A stretch of DNA of 11,309 bases. Origin: CAZFXZ01 sp964523165. Its GTDB lineage: Bacteria > Patescibacteriota > Patescibacteriia > JACRDY01. Positions within the stretch are counted from its first letter, which is position 1; each line of letters opens with the position of its first letter. A model generated the notes under the pieces. That model did no database searches. It was given only the letters and a program-made list of their open reading frames with translations, and had not been told where the DNA came from. Shown here piece by piece: positions 6,203-11,309 of this stretch. The stretch spans positions 1 to 11,309 of the forward strand of contig CAZFXZ010000022.1 of the NCBI GenBank assembly GCA_964523165.1, written 5' to 3'. The translations under genes and the position numbers were made by a program.

Positions 6203-7155
6203 TAGACGGAACGATTGGCTGTGAGAGTTGAGCGTAGCGTAGACGCGGTCAGCTCTTCTTGATATCTGACCATGATGGCGTTGGGCCGTGTCGGATGAGC
6301 CAGGAAGATGCTGCCAAAGCTGACAGCCGCCGCCCCGCAGTCGACGACTCTTTGCAGGTCGTCATATGTCCAGACGCTGGGACCGAAAACCGGGCCGTGC
6401 TCGGCCAGATTTTTGACCATCTGCCAGGTGATGTCTTGGACGATCCTGCCCGAGACCCCGCCACCGCCGAAACGATCCAGCGGGCTCAGGCCTTCGCTCC
6501 AAAAACGCCAAGGCACGCTGTTGATGGCAAAGGCCGCCACCAGCGGGGCGATGATCTTGGCGACCTTGAGGTAGTGGTCGAGTGGATCATAGCCGAGTTT
6601 GGCGATGACTGGCAGATTGGTCGACTCCAGCAGATTTTCGACCGCCTCTTCGACCTCGCCGATGTTTCGCGTCCAGTCGCCGTGACTGACGTTGGGACAA
6701 CTGACGTTGAGCTCGAGAGCTCGGACGTTTTTGTTTTGCAGTGATCCGTATTGTCGAGCATGGCGGATCGTAGCGGCCATGACGTTGAGATCTTGGACGC
6801 TGTCAGCCGCCAAAGAAATGACGATGGCCAGATCGGCTGGGATATGCGGCGCGATTTTGATCAGCCAGTTGCTCAGACCGGGGTTACGCAGACCCACGGC
6901 GTTGACGGCGCCGCCGGGCAGCAGCTTGACGGTCCGCCACAGACCGGGCCCGCCCCAGCGTCCGACGTTGCCGGCCCGCGGTTGCGAAGTTAGGGTCTTG
7001 AGGACCACGGCGTCAAACGCCATGGGGTCCAGCTGTCCCAGCCAGCGCAAAGGCTGTTCCCAAGGCCAGCCCAAACCGTCGAAACCCAGCGCGCCACTGG
7101 CCACGGCAAAACGAATCCGATGACCGGCGATGTTAATGCCCTTGAGGGGTATCAT
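6202..7155 (-). CDS. pyrD: Class 1 dihydroorotate dehydrogenase-like flavoprotein
   Basis: This 317-aa FMN-dependent TIM-barrel enzyme would oxidise dihydroorotate to orotate in de novo pyrimidine synthesis. The active-site layout fits the class 1 family. K53 lies in KTLTSQPRAGN, and N85 in NAVGLRNPG. N150, C153 and N155 lie in ELNVSCPN, where C153 is the catalytic base (class 2 enzymes have Ser). K186 is in PVIAKLGYD and N212-S213 in AINSV. The phosphate-binding part shows FGGGGVSG (229-236) and GAAAVSFGSIF (274-284), but GPSVW (258-262) replaces the usual Gly-rich GxGGI. No long N-terminal membrane helix of class 2 is present. Length fits class 1A (about 311). No pyrK or other pyr gene is in the window, so the electron acceptor is unknown, and a related dihydropyrimidine oxidoreductase is an alternative. 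A strong SD (7173-7163) fixes the start. Composition is clearly GC-richer than in the neighbouring cluster, and the gene has its own terminator, so it looks transferred or separately inserted. Confidence 0.85.
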   Translation of the reverse strand: MIPLKGINIAGHRIRFAVASGALGFDGLGWPWEQPLRWLGQLDPMAFDAVVLKTLTSQPRAGNVGRWGGPGLWRTVKLLPGGAVNAVGLRNPGLSNWLIKIAPHIPADLAIVISLAADSVQDLNVMAATIRHARQYGSLQNKNVRALELNVSCPNVSHGDWTRNIGEVEEAVENLLESTNLPVIAKLGYDPLDHYLKVAKIIAPLVAAFAINSVPWRFWSEGLSPLDRFGGGGVSGRIVQDITWQMVKNLAEHGPVFGPSVWTYDDLQRVVDCGAAAVSFGSIFLAHPTRPNAIMVRYQEELTASTLRSTLTANRSV

Positions 7156-7162
7156 CTCAATT

Positions 7163-7173
7163 CTCCTCTCCTT
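7163..7173 (-). promoter_or_regulatory. Strong SD of the DHODH-like gene
   Basis: AAGGAGAGGAG (minus strand, 7173-7163) ends seven bases before the ATG at 7155. It contrasts with the four genes upstream, none of which has a visible SD. No convincing promoter was found between the rplS terminator and this site. Confidence 0.75.
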
Positions 7174-7197
7174 GTGATGAACGACTGGTAGGGTTTT

Positions 7198-7221
7198 AAA
7201 AACCCACCGGTTAAGGTGGGC
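7198..7221 (-). terminator. Rho-independent terminator after rplS
   Basis: On the minus strand GCCCACC-TTAACC-GGTGGGT (7221-7202; seven pairs, the basal one G-T) runs into TTTTT (7202-7198). It lies five bases after the rplS stop and ends the cca-rluD-gmk-like-rplS cluster. Confidence 0.8.
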
Positions 7222-7226
7222 TTATG

Positions 7227-7727
7227 TTACTTTTTTGTAATGACTTCTGTCAATCTTTTCTTCCAATTTCTTAGGAAATAGAGCTTAGCTCGACGAACCT
7301 TAGCTTGTTTGACAACTTCAAACTTGGCAATATTAGTCGAATGTAGGGGAAAGATTTTTTCCACACCAATACCATCAGAAATTTTGCGGACCGTGACAGT
7401 CGCTGATTGGCCAACGCCATGATTGCGAGCCAAGATAATACCTTCGTAAACCTGAATACGTTCTTTTTCTTCACCTTTACTATTGGTTTCTTTGATCTTT
7501 TGGTGGACACGGACAGTCGCGCCCGGACGCAAAGCTGAGAAGTCTTTGACGACTTCAGTTTTTACTTCGGCGACTTCTTCTTTAACTTCCTCTTTAACTT
7601 CTTTAACTTCTTCAACCTGCTCTTCGGACGGTTGAGGAGTAGTGTCAACTGATGGCTGTTGATCAGTCGTGGTTGTTTCTTCTTTTGTTTCCTCAGTATT
7701 TGGGGTGTTGTTATTTTCTTCGGTCAT
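7227..7727 (-). CDS. rplS: Large ribosomal subunit protein bL19, with acidic N-terminal tail
   Basis: bL19 lies on the 50S subunit near the interface with 30S and helps form an inter-subunit bridge. The canonical core spans about residues 63-155. It begins FSALRPGATVRVHQKIKE, continues with ERIQVYEGIILARNHG and SATVTVRKISDGIGVEKIFP, and ends VRRAKLYFLRN. Family members are usually about 115 aa, but this protein has 166. The extra length is about 62 N-terminal residues. Residues 1-35 are Thr/Glu/Asn-rich and look disordered. Residues 36-62 are a Glu/Lys/Val-rich helix-like stretch with EVKEEVKEEV-type repeats. The ATG at 7727 has no SD. A weak -10-like TACTAT lies four bases upstream, so a leaderless message is possible. 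An internal start nearer the core cannot be fully excluded. It is the last gene of the cluster, 39 bp after the guanylate-kinase-like gene. Confidence 0.93.
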   Translation of the reverse strand: MTEENNNTPNTEETKEETTTTDQQPSVDTTPQPSEEQVEEVKEVKEEVKEEVAEVKTEVVKDFSALRPGATVRVHQKIKETNSKGEEKERIQVYEGIILARNHGVGQSATVTVRKISDGIGVEKIFPLHSTNIAKFEVVKQAKVRRAKLYFLRNWKKRLTEVITKK

Positions 7728-7766
7728 ATAAATAGTATTAAAACAAGTGGGGCTATTGTAAGTTAG

Positions 7767-8342
7767 CTAAGCTGTTTTGTCAAGATCGCTTTGAATAATA
7801 GCCTTAACTCGCTGAATAGTGGCCTCAAGTTGGCCGTCAGCGTTGATGACGACATGATCATAAACATCTTGATGTTTAAACCATTCACGGCTAAAATCGG
7901 CTCGTCTTTTTATAATTTCGGGATCGTCGGTATCACGTTTGACCAAGCGACGTTCCAACGTTTCATAATCTGGCGGCATGATAAAAATCGCTACGGCTTT
8001 GGGAAAGATTTTTTTCAAAGACTTCACGCCCTGCCAATCGACTTTCCATAAAATCGGTCGATCCAAAGCTTGCAAGCGACTGATCTCTTGTTTGGTGCAA
8101 CCACGTAAATCGCCATAAACTTCAGCCCATTCGATAAATTCATCATTAGCTAGCATGGTTTGAAATTGTTGACGACTGACAAAATAATAAGGTCGACCTT
8201 GGCTTTCACCCGGTCGCATCGGTCGCGTCACGGTTGTGATGACACGATTGGCGCCCAAATCTTTATCGATGATTTCTAAAACCGAATCTTCGCCAGCTCC
8301 GGATGGTCCAGAAATTATATAAATGGGAGTTTTGGTGGACAT
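7767..8342 (-). CDS. Guanylate kinase-like protein with altered P-loop
   Basis: The 191-aa length and overall pattern are those of guanylate kinase (ATP + GMP to ADP + GDP). Landmarks are IISGPSGAG at the start, TRPMRPGE (39-46) of the GMP-binding region, YYFVSRQQF, FIEWAEVYGD (69-78), KVDWQG (100-105; usually DIDWQG) and the lid region KRDTDDPEIIKRR (135-147), ending in YDHVVIN. Two functional sites differ. The P-loop reads GPSGAGEDS (12-20), with Glu18 in place of the phosphate-binding lysine and Asp19 in place of Ser/Thr. The GMP-binding GNYYGT/S segment reads GDLRGCT (77-83), so the conserved tyrosines are lost. The frame is intact and the rest is conserved, so it is not obviously decaying. 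It may be a family variant with another substrate or mechanism. It lies 17 bp after rluD in an apparent operon; no SD is visible. Confidence 0.85.
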   Translation of the reverse strand: MSTKTPIYIISGPSGAGEDSVLEIIDKDLGANRVITTVTRPMRPGESQGRPYYFVSRQQFQTMLANDEFIEWAEVYGDLRGCTKQEISRLQALDRPILWKVDWQGVKSLKKIFPKAVAIFIMPPDYETLERRLVKRDTDDPEIIKRRADFSREWFKHQDVYDHVVINADGQLEATIQRVKAIIQSDLDKTA

Positions 8343-8359
8343 GGCCTGATACTAGCCGA

Positions 8360-9367
8360 TTATTTTATTTTAGGCAAATAATTTTTTAGCTCTGCATCAA
8401 GCGGACAATCATAGCTTTGCCGCTTGTTGTCCAGATCAAAAAACTCTAATTTTATAGCCTGAAGAAAAATTCGGCCCAGCGGCGTCTTGAGAGGCTTTTG
8501 TTTTTTGATGGCATAAAGCTCGTCGCCAACTATGGCGTGGCCCAAAGCTTTGGCGTGAACGCGGATTTGATGCATGCGCCCCGTCTGGGGCCAAAAATTT
8601 ACCAAACTGAAATTTATATAATGCTTGATCACTTCGTAATTGGTCAGAGCGGTTTTACCGCCGGCCTTGGCACTTCGGGCGGCCATGTGACCGCCATCGA
8701 CCGATCGGCCGATCGGAAAATTGATGATGCCCTCATCGGGTGTTAGACGACCATGTATCAAAGCCACGTATTGTTTCTTGATCAAACGTTCGGCAAATTG
8801 ACGTTTGAGATGGTTAAACATTTTTTGACTGCGGGCTATGATCATGACGCCGGACACTTCTTTGTCGAGACGATGGACGACGCCCGGTCGCGTCGGGTCG
8901 TCGCCAATTTTTTTGATGGCCGGATAGCGTTTGACGATTTGTTCGATCAGGCTATCGCCTTGATGATTGGCGTCGGGATGGACGACGATGCCGGCCGGTT
9001 TGTAAACAATTAAATAATCGCCAGTTGCGGCGATCAGGGCAAATTTTTTGACGATTTTTCTTTCGGGGTCATTTCGAGTAGCGTAGCTACGAGAAATCTG
9101 TTTTAGGGAAATAGATTTCTCTCCGCCAGTTGGCGGATCGAAATGACGGATTGAAGTCGATGGTTTGTTTGATAAGGCTATAGTCTGACCAGTTTTTAAA
9201 AATTGATGAACACTTGGTTTTTGACCATCAATGGTCACCTCACCATTTTTAATAATTTTTTGGATTTGCGAACGACTCAGGGGTAATTTTTCTACCAAAA
9301 AAATATCCAGACGTTTGTCGACGTCATCAGCTTTGACAATTATTTTTGATAAGTCTTTTTTAACCAT
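8360..9367 (-). CDS. rluD: RluD-family 23S rRNA pseudouridine synthase
   Basis: This enzyme isomerises uridines to pseudouridine, in RluD at helix 69 of 23S rRNA. An S4 RNA-binding domain occupies about residues 11-65 (DKRLDIFLVEKLPLSRSQIQ). The catalytic domain starts near 108. It has YKPAGIVVHPD (122-132), the catalytic aspartate D168 in HRLDKEVSG (165-173), and TGRMHQIRVHAKALGHAIVG (262-281). Total length is 335 aa, close to the RluA/RluD family. The linker between the two domains (residues 74-100) is encoded by an 80-bp palindromic element read in frame, giving a basic, polar insert. Exact target (RluD, RluC or a relative) cannot be fixed from sequence alone. The start at 9367 lies inside the end of cca (28-bp overlap, different frame), which suggests translational coupling; there is no SD. 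Confidence 0.9.
   Translation of the reverse strand: MVKKDLSKIIVKADDVDKRLDIFLVEKLPLSRSQIQKIIKNGEVTIDGQKPSVHQFLKTGQTIALSNKPSTSIRHFDPPTGGEKSISLKQISRSYATRNDPERKIVKKFALIAATGDYLIVYKPAGIVVHPDANHQGDSLIEQIVKRYPAIKKIGDDPTRPGVVHRLDKEVSGVMIIARSQKMFNHLKRQFAERLIKKQYVALIHGRLTPDEGIINFPIGRSVDGGHMAARSAKAGGKTALTNYEVIKHYINFSLVNFWPQTGRMHQIRVHAKALGHAIVGDELYAIKKQKPLKTPLGRIFLQAIKLEFFDLDNKRQSYDCPLDAELKNYLPKIK
9068..9147. repeat. 80-bp cloverleaf-like palindromic element inside rluD
   Basis: Perfect 10-bp ends GTCATTTCGA (9068-9077) and TCGAAATGAC (9138-9147) enclose three further hairpins: GTAGC-GTA-GCTAC (9078-9090), GAGAAATCT...AGATTTCTC (9091-9099 with 9113-9121) and TCCGCCA-GT-TGGCGGA (9122-9137). The four stems abut one another and could fold into a four-way junction. 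The element lies wholly in the rluD reading frame and encodes residues 74-100. Palindromic repeats with similar GTCATTTCGA-type ends are, to my recollection, dispersed in several bacterial groups. No target-site duplication is evident. Confidence 0.85.
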
Positions 9368-10812
9368 TGTTTGGCGGTCTTAATATCGGACAACTTACCT
9401 GATAGTTGAGCTTCGCGCAAGTCAAGTAAGATTTGTCCCAAGTCGGGTCCCGGTTTTATATTGAGTAATTTCATGATTTGTCGCCCATCCAACAACGGCG
9501 GTGGCAAGATTTTTTTGCCTTTTTGACGTTTGGCCAAAGCATCGATACGTTTTTTTAAGGCTTGATAAACTTCCAAATGCGGTCGGCCGTTGGGTCGCAA
9601 AGAAGACAACAAATCAATCATGATAAGCTTTTGTAAATCACGACCGGGGTAACGGGGGTTGAAAAAATATTTTTCCAAAGTTGTTTCTTTCATCACCGCG
9701 ACTGTCGTTTGACTGGTCAACATGTGTTTATCAATCAACCAGACCACACTGTCCAAATCAAAATCTATTTGATTATCTTTGTAGGCCGAGAGTTTGAGTC
9801 GACCGCCTAGCTGTTTGGCGATCACCGCCCCGACCGTATCGTGGCCCCAAAAATGTAATTTTTTTTGACCAGCCGCCCGCTCAATTTTGAGTGTGGCGGG
9901 CTTACCCAAATCGTGCCACAAAATAGCCCAGAGCAAATTAGTGGAAACGGGATCACGGCCCCAAGCTTTTTTGAAAGTCGGATGAGTTAAATTTTTTAAA
10001 CAAAGTTGAGTATGAGTCCAGACATCACCTTCGCTGTGCCACTCGGCTGGTTGCGGGCATTTTTTCATTTTCAACATTTCCGGCAGTAAAATTTTAGCCA
10101 AACCACTCTCATCGAATAATTGCCAAGCTCGCAGGGGATTGGTTTTAAAAGTTTTAAGCAACTCTTTAGCTACTGTTTCGCGGGGCACGACAAACTGCCC
10201 AGACGATTTTTTGTTAATATTGTTGACTAATTTTTTTAAGACCGACCAAGTTGCCGGACTAATAGTAAAATCCAGTTGACAAGCAAAACGAATAGCGCGC
10301 AACAGGCGAGAATAGTCTTCGGCAAAACGTTTAGCGGCCACCCCGACGGTCTTGATTTGTTTTTTAACCAAATCTTTTTGTCCGTCGTAAGGGTCGATTA
10401 GTTTTTTACTTAACAAATCATAAGCCATGGCGTTGATGGTAAAATCACGTCGTGATAGATCAGTAACTAGTGGCAAATCGGGATCGCTTTGCACGGCAAA
10501 GTCCTTATAACCGCCACTGCCGGTCACGACATGTTCAGTCCGCGGCAGGGCGATGTCGATATAGTTATCTATTTTAAAAACGCCAAAACGCTTGCCAACC
10601 AACTCGACTCGGCCTTGAGCTTTGAGAAACTTTTCTAATTTACTAATCGCTAACCCGCAGACTACTAGATCGTAATCTTTGATTGGACGTTTTAAGAGCA
10701 GATCGCGCACGACGCCACCGACCAAAAAAATTTCAGCGGCCGGATGAGCGGCGCGCAATTTTTTAGCCAGTAATAAAACCTTTTTATCAATTTTTTTGTC
10801 AGCAATTTTCAT
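9340..10812 (-). CDS. cca: CCA tRNA nucleotidyltransferase (class II, with HD domain)
   Basis: Class II nucleotidyltransferase that adds or repairs the 3' CCA of tRNA; the related poly(A) polymerase is the main alternative. Motifs in order are GGVVRD (32-37), the metal-binding pair in DYD (46-48) with D86 as probable third carboxylate, RRDFTINAMA (121-130), DPYDGQKDL (140-148) and EDYSRLLRAIRFA (165-177). An HD-type phosphohydrolase domain follows, with EGDVWTHT (261-268) and HD (300-301) in ILWHDLGKP. The C-terminus (LDGRQIMKLLNIKPGPDLGQ) is typical of the bacterial HD-containing form. At 490 aa it is in the normal range. The tRNA-Ala in this window lacks an encoded CCA, in line with CCA addition being needed here. 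It is the first gene of the cluster and overlaps rluD by 28 bp. The start has no SD and lies six bases after a good extended -10, so the mRNA may be leaderless. Confidence 0.92.
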   Translation of the reverse strand: MKIADKKIDKKVLLLAKKLRAAHPAAEIFLVGGVVRDLLLKRPIKDYDLVVCGLAISKLEKFLKAQGRVELVGKRFGVFKIDNYIDIALPRTEHVVTGSGGYKDFAVQSDPDLPLVTDLSRRDFTINAMAYDLLSKKLIDPYDGQKDLVKKQIKTVGVAAKRFAEDYSRLLRAIRFACQLDFTISPATWSVLKKLVNNINKKSSGQFVVPRETVAKELLKTFKTNPLRAWQLFDESGLAKILLPEMLKMKKCPQPAEWHSEGDVWTHTQLCLKNLTHPTFKKAWGRDPVSTNLLWAILWHDLGKPATLKIERAAGQKKLHFWGHDTVGAVIAKQLGGRLKLSAYKDNQIDFDLDSVVWLIDKHMLTSQTTVAVMKETTLEKYFFNPRYPGRDLQKLIMIDLLSSLRPNGRPHLEVYQALKKRIDALAKRQKGKKILPPPLLDGRQIMKLLNIKPGPDLGQILLDLREAQLSGKLSDIKTAKQWLKKTYQK

Positions 10813-10818
10813 GGAGGT

Positions 10819-10827
10819 ATTGTAGCA
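10819..10827 (-). promoter_or_regulatory. Extended -10 promoter of the cca cluster
   Basis: On the minus strand TGC-TACAAT (10827-10819) is a strong extended -10. Six bases (ACCTCC) separate it from the ATG at 10812, so transcription would start at or next to the A of the start codon. No good -35 is present, which extended -10 promoters can tolerate. The region where a -35 would fall is occupied by the 7-bp tandem array. Confidence 0.55.
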
Positions 10828-10830
10828 TAT

Positions 10831-10858
10831 TATTCACTATTCAGTATTGGGTATTCAG
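10831..10858. repeat. Short tandem array of a 7-bp unit upstream of cca
   Basis: Four consecutive heptamers occur: TATTCAC, TATTCAG, TATTGGG and TATTCAG, followed by TA. The array lies next to the extended -10 of cca. Its period equals that of the array at 1853-1887, although the unit sequence differs. Confidence 0.65.
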
Positions 10859-10881
10859 TAAAGTAGGTCGCAGGGGTTTAT

Positions 10882-10918
10882 AAAAAAAGTGACCCCAGAG
10901 GCAGTACCTCGTGGGGTC
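10882..10918 (-). terminator. Rho-independent terminator of the right-edge gene
   Basis: On the minus strand GACCCC (10918-10913) pairs with GGGGTC (10896-10891), and inside it GAGG pairs with CCTC around a TACTG loop, with a small internal loop. After AC comes a run of seven T (10888-10882). It is the strongest terminator in the window. Confidence 0.85.
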
Positions 10919-10925
10919 GGGCTTG

Positions 10926-11012
10926 ATCTCGTTTTCGAGATGATTATTCCGTTTGGGCACCGAGCGGTTGGTGCCCATTTCGATCGAATGGCCGTCACTC
11001 ACACTGACGGCC
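10926..11012 (-). other. Multi-hairpin 3' UTR or possible structured RNA
   Basis: Between the stop of the right-edge gene and its terminator, three perfect hairpins follow each other: GGCCGTCA/TGACGGCC (11012-11005 with 10997-10990, 7-base loop), GGGCACC/GGTGCCC (10976-10970 with 10961-10955, 8-base loop) and ATCTCG-AAAA-CGAGAT (10941-10926). Linkers are short. With the terminator this makes four stems in about 130 bases, more than a simple terminator needs. It may protect the mRNA end or be a separate small RNA; no known class is recognised. Confidence 0.6.
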
Positions 11013-11042
11013 GCGCGCGCGTTATGCGGTCTGGCAGCCCAG

Positions 11043-11309
11043 TCAGGTGGGCGCGGCCGAGACCGGGAAATTGGCGGCGTCGTCGTTGGTCATCGCCTTG
11101 GGACCGAATCCCGCGAAGACCGTGTCCGTGTTGTCGTCGATCGCGTCGATCTTGGCGCTCTCGCTCGTCGCCGTGACGTTCGCGCTCTTGCTGTCGTCCT
11201 TGCTGTCGTCCTTGCTGTCGTCCTTGCTGTCGTCATACTCCGTCGACGTCTGAACGTCGGGCGGCGGATGAGCGGCGAAGGCGGCCGACGCAAAGGCGAG
11301 CGTCAGGGC
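11043..11309 (-). CDS. Exported Asp/Ser/Lys-repeat protein, C-terminal part (partial)
   Basis: The reading frame enters from the right edge and ends with TGA at 11045-11043; 88 codons are visible and the start lies outside. The first visible residues, ALTLAFASAAFAAHPPP, look like the end of a signal peptide with an AFA-AH cleavage site. The protein is therefore probably exported, and little more than its N-terminal dozen residues is missing. After a short Thr-rich stretch come four perfect DDSK repeats, then a Thr/Ala/Asp-rich tail containing FAGFGPKAMTNDDAANFPVS. No cysteines and no further membrane segment are visible. Composition is very GC-rich with strong third-position C/G, unlike the neighbouring cca. 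I do not recognise the family; the acidic repeats could bind divalent metals, but this is speculation. A competing minus-strand frame reading Arg/Thr-rich repeats is a shadow. Confidence 0.7.
   Translation of the reverse strand, partial: ALTLAFASAAFAAHPPPDVQTSTEYDDSKDDSKDDSKDDSKSANVTATSESAKIDAIDDNTDTVFAGFGPKAMTNDDAANFPVSAAPT
11187..11234 (-). repeat. Four perfect 12-bp tandem repeats encoding DDSK
   Basis: The unit GACGACAGCAAG (minus strand) is repeated four times without a single difference, in frame, giving DDSKDDSKDDSKDDSK. Perfect identity, including third positions, points to recent expansion by slippage or unequal recombination. There are no spacers, so this is not a CRISPR array. Confidence 0.9.

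Noticed and set aside
6259..6744. Plus-strand 161-aa frame opposite the DHODH-like gene
   Set aside because: The minus strand encodes a clear flavoenzyme with all motifs. The plus-strand frame is a shadow favoured by high GC.
10813..10818. ACCTCC directly before cca as a ribosome-binding site
   Set aside because: It resembles the anti-SD and not an SD, so it cannot pair with 16S rRNA in the usual way; it is probably coincidental.
11187..11234. CRISPR-like repeat cluster
   Set aside because: The 12-bp units are directly adjacent without spacers and lie in frame in a coding region.
11047..11253. Plus-strand frame with LLSSLLSS repeats
   Set aside because: It is the opposite-strand reading of the DDSK repeats. 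The minus frame has a signal peptide end, a stop and a matching terminator.

Overview
The window looks like a chromosomal stretch from a small-genome bacterium, most probably Candidatus Patescibacteria (CPR). This is an inference from style and not from a marker search. The signs are a modular surface protein with lamin-tail, PKD and OB-like domains and a C-terminal anchor, a bL19 with a long acidic N-terminal tail, a guanylate-kinase-like protein with an altered P-loop, tight gene packing, many short palindromic repeats, and housekeeping genes without a Shine-Dalgarno (SD) sequence.

Layout. Bases 3-86 hold the last 27 codons of a tyrosine recombinase (+). Next is a small GC-rich orphan gene (165-461, +) with a near-perfect SD and its own terminator. 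It is followed by a convergently oriented tRNA-Ala(UGC) (557-629, -) with its own promoter and terminator. Bases 630-839 carry a GC-rich palindromic element, the tRNA promoter and a possible start-proximal promoter. Two long plus-strand genes follow: a 798-aa secreted/anchored multidomain protein (840-3236) and uvrA (3308-6124). The uvrA core promoter sits inside a long inverted repeat. Two tandem 28-bp palindromes and a minus-strand terminator separate uvrA from the convergent genes.

On the minus strand, reading right to left, cca (10812-9340), rluD (9367-8360), a guanylate-kinase-like gene (8342-7767) and rplS (7727-7227) form a compact cluster ending in a terminator. Their products cover tRNA 3' end synthesis, 23S rRNA pseudouridylation, nucleotide metabolism (or something else, given the altered active site) and the large ribosomal subunit. 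A separate GC-richer gene for a class 1 dihydroorotate dehydrogenase-like enzyme (7155-6202) follows, with a strong SD and its own terminator. At the right edge is the 3' part of a very GC-rich gene (11309-11043, -) for an exported Asp/Ser/Lys-repeat protein. Its 3' UTR folds into several strong hairpins ending in a terminator.

The window mixes two kinds of gene. The housekeeping genes have moderate GC, no SD, and in at least two cases a possible -10 element six bases before the ATG. The others (98-aa orphan, dihydroorotate dehydrogenase, right-edge exported protein) are GC-rich with individual terminators; the two whose starts are visible have strong SDs. Short palindromic or tandem repeats lie between genes and, in two places, inside reading frames. 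The points most worth checking are the recombinase-tRNA junction, the cloverleaf palindrome translated within rluD, the altered guanylate-kinase-like active site, and the multi-hairpin 3' region at the right edge.
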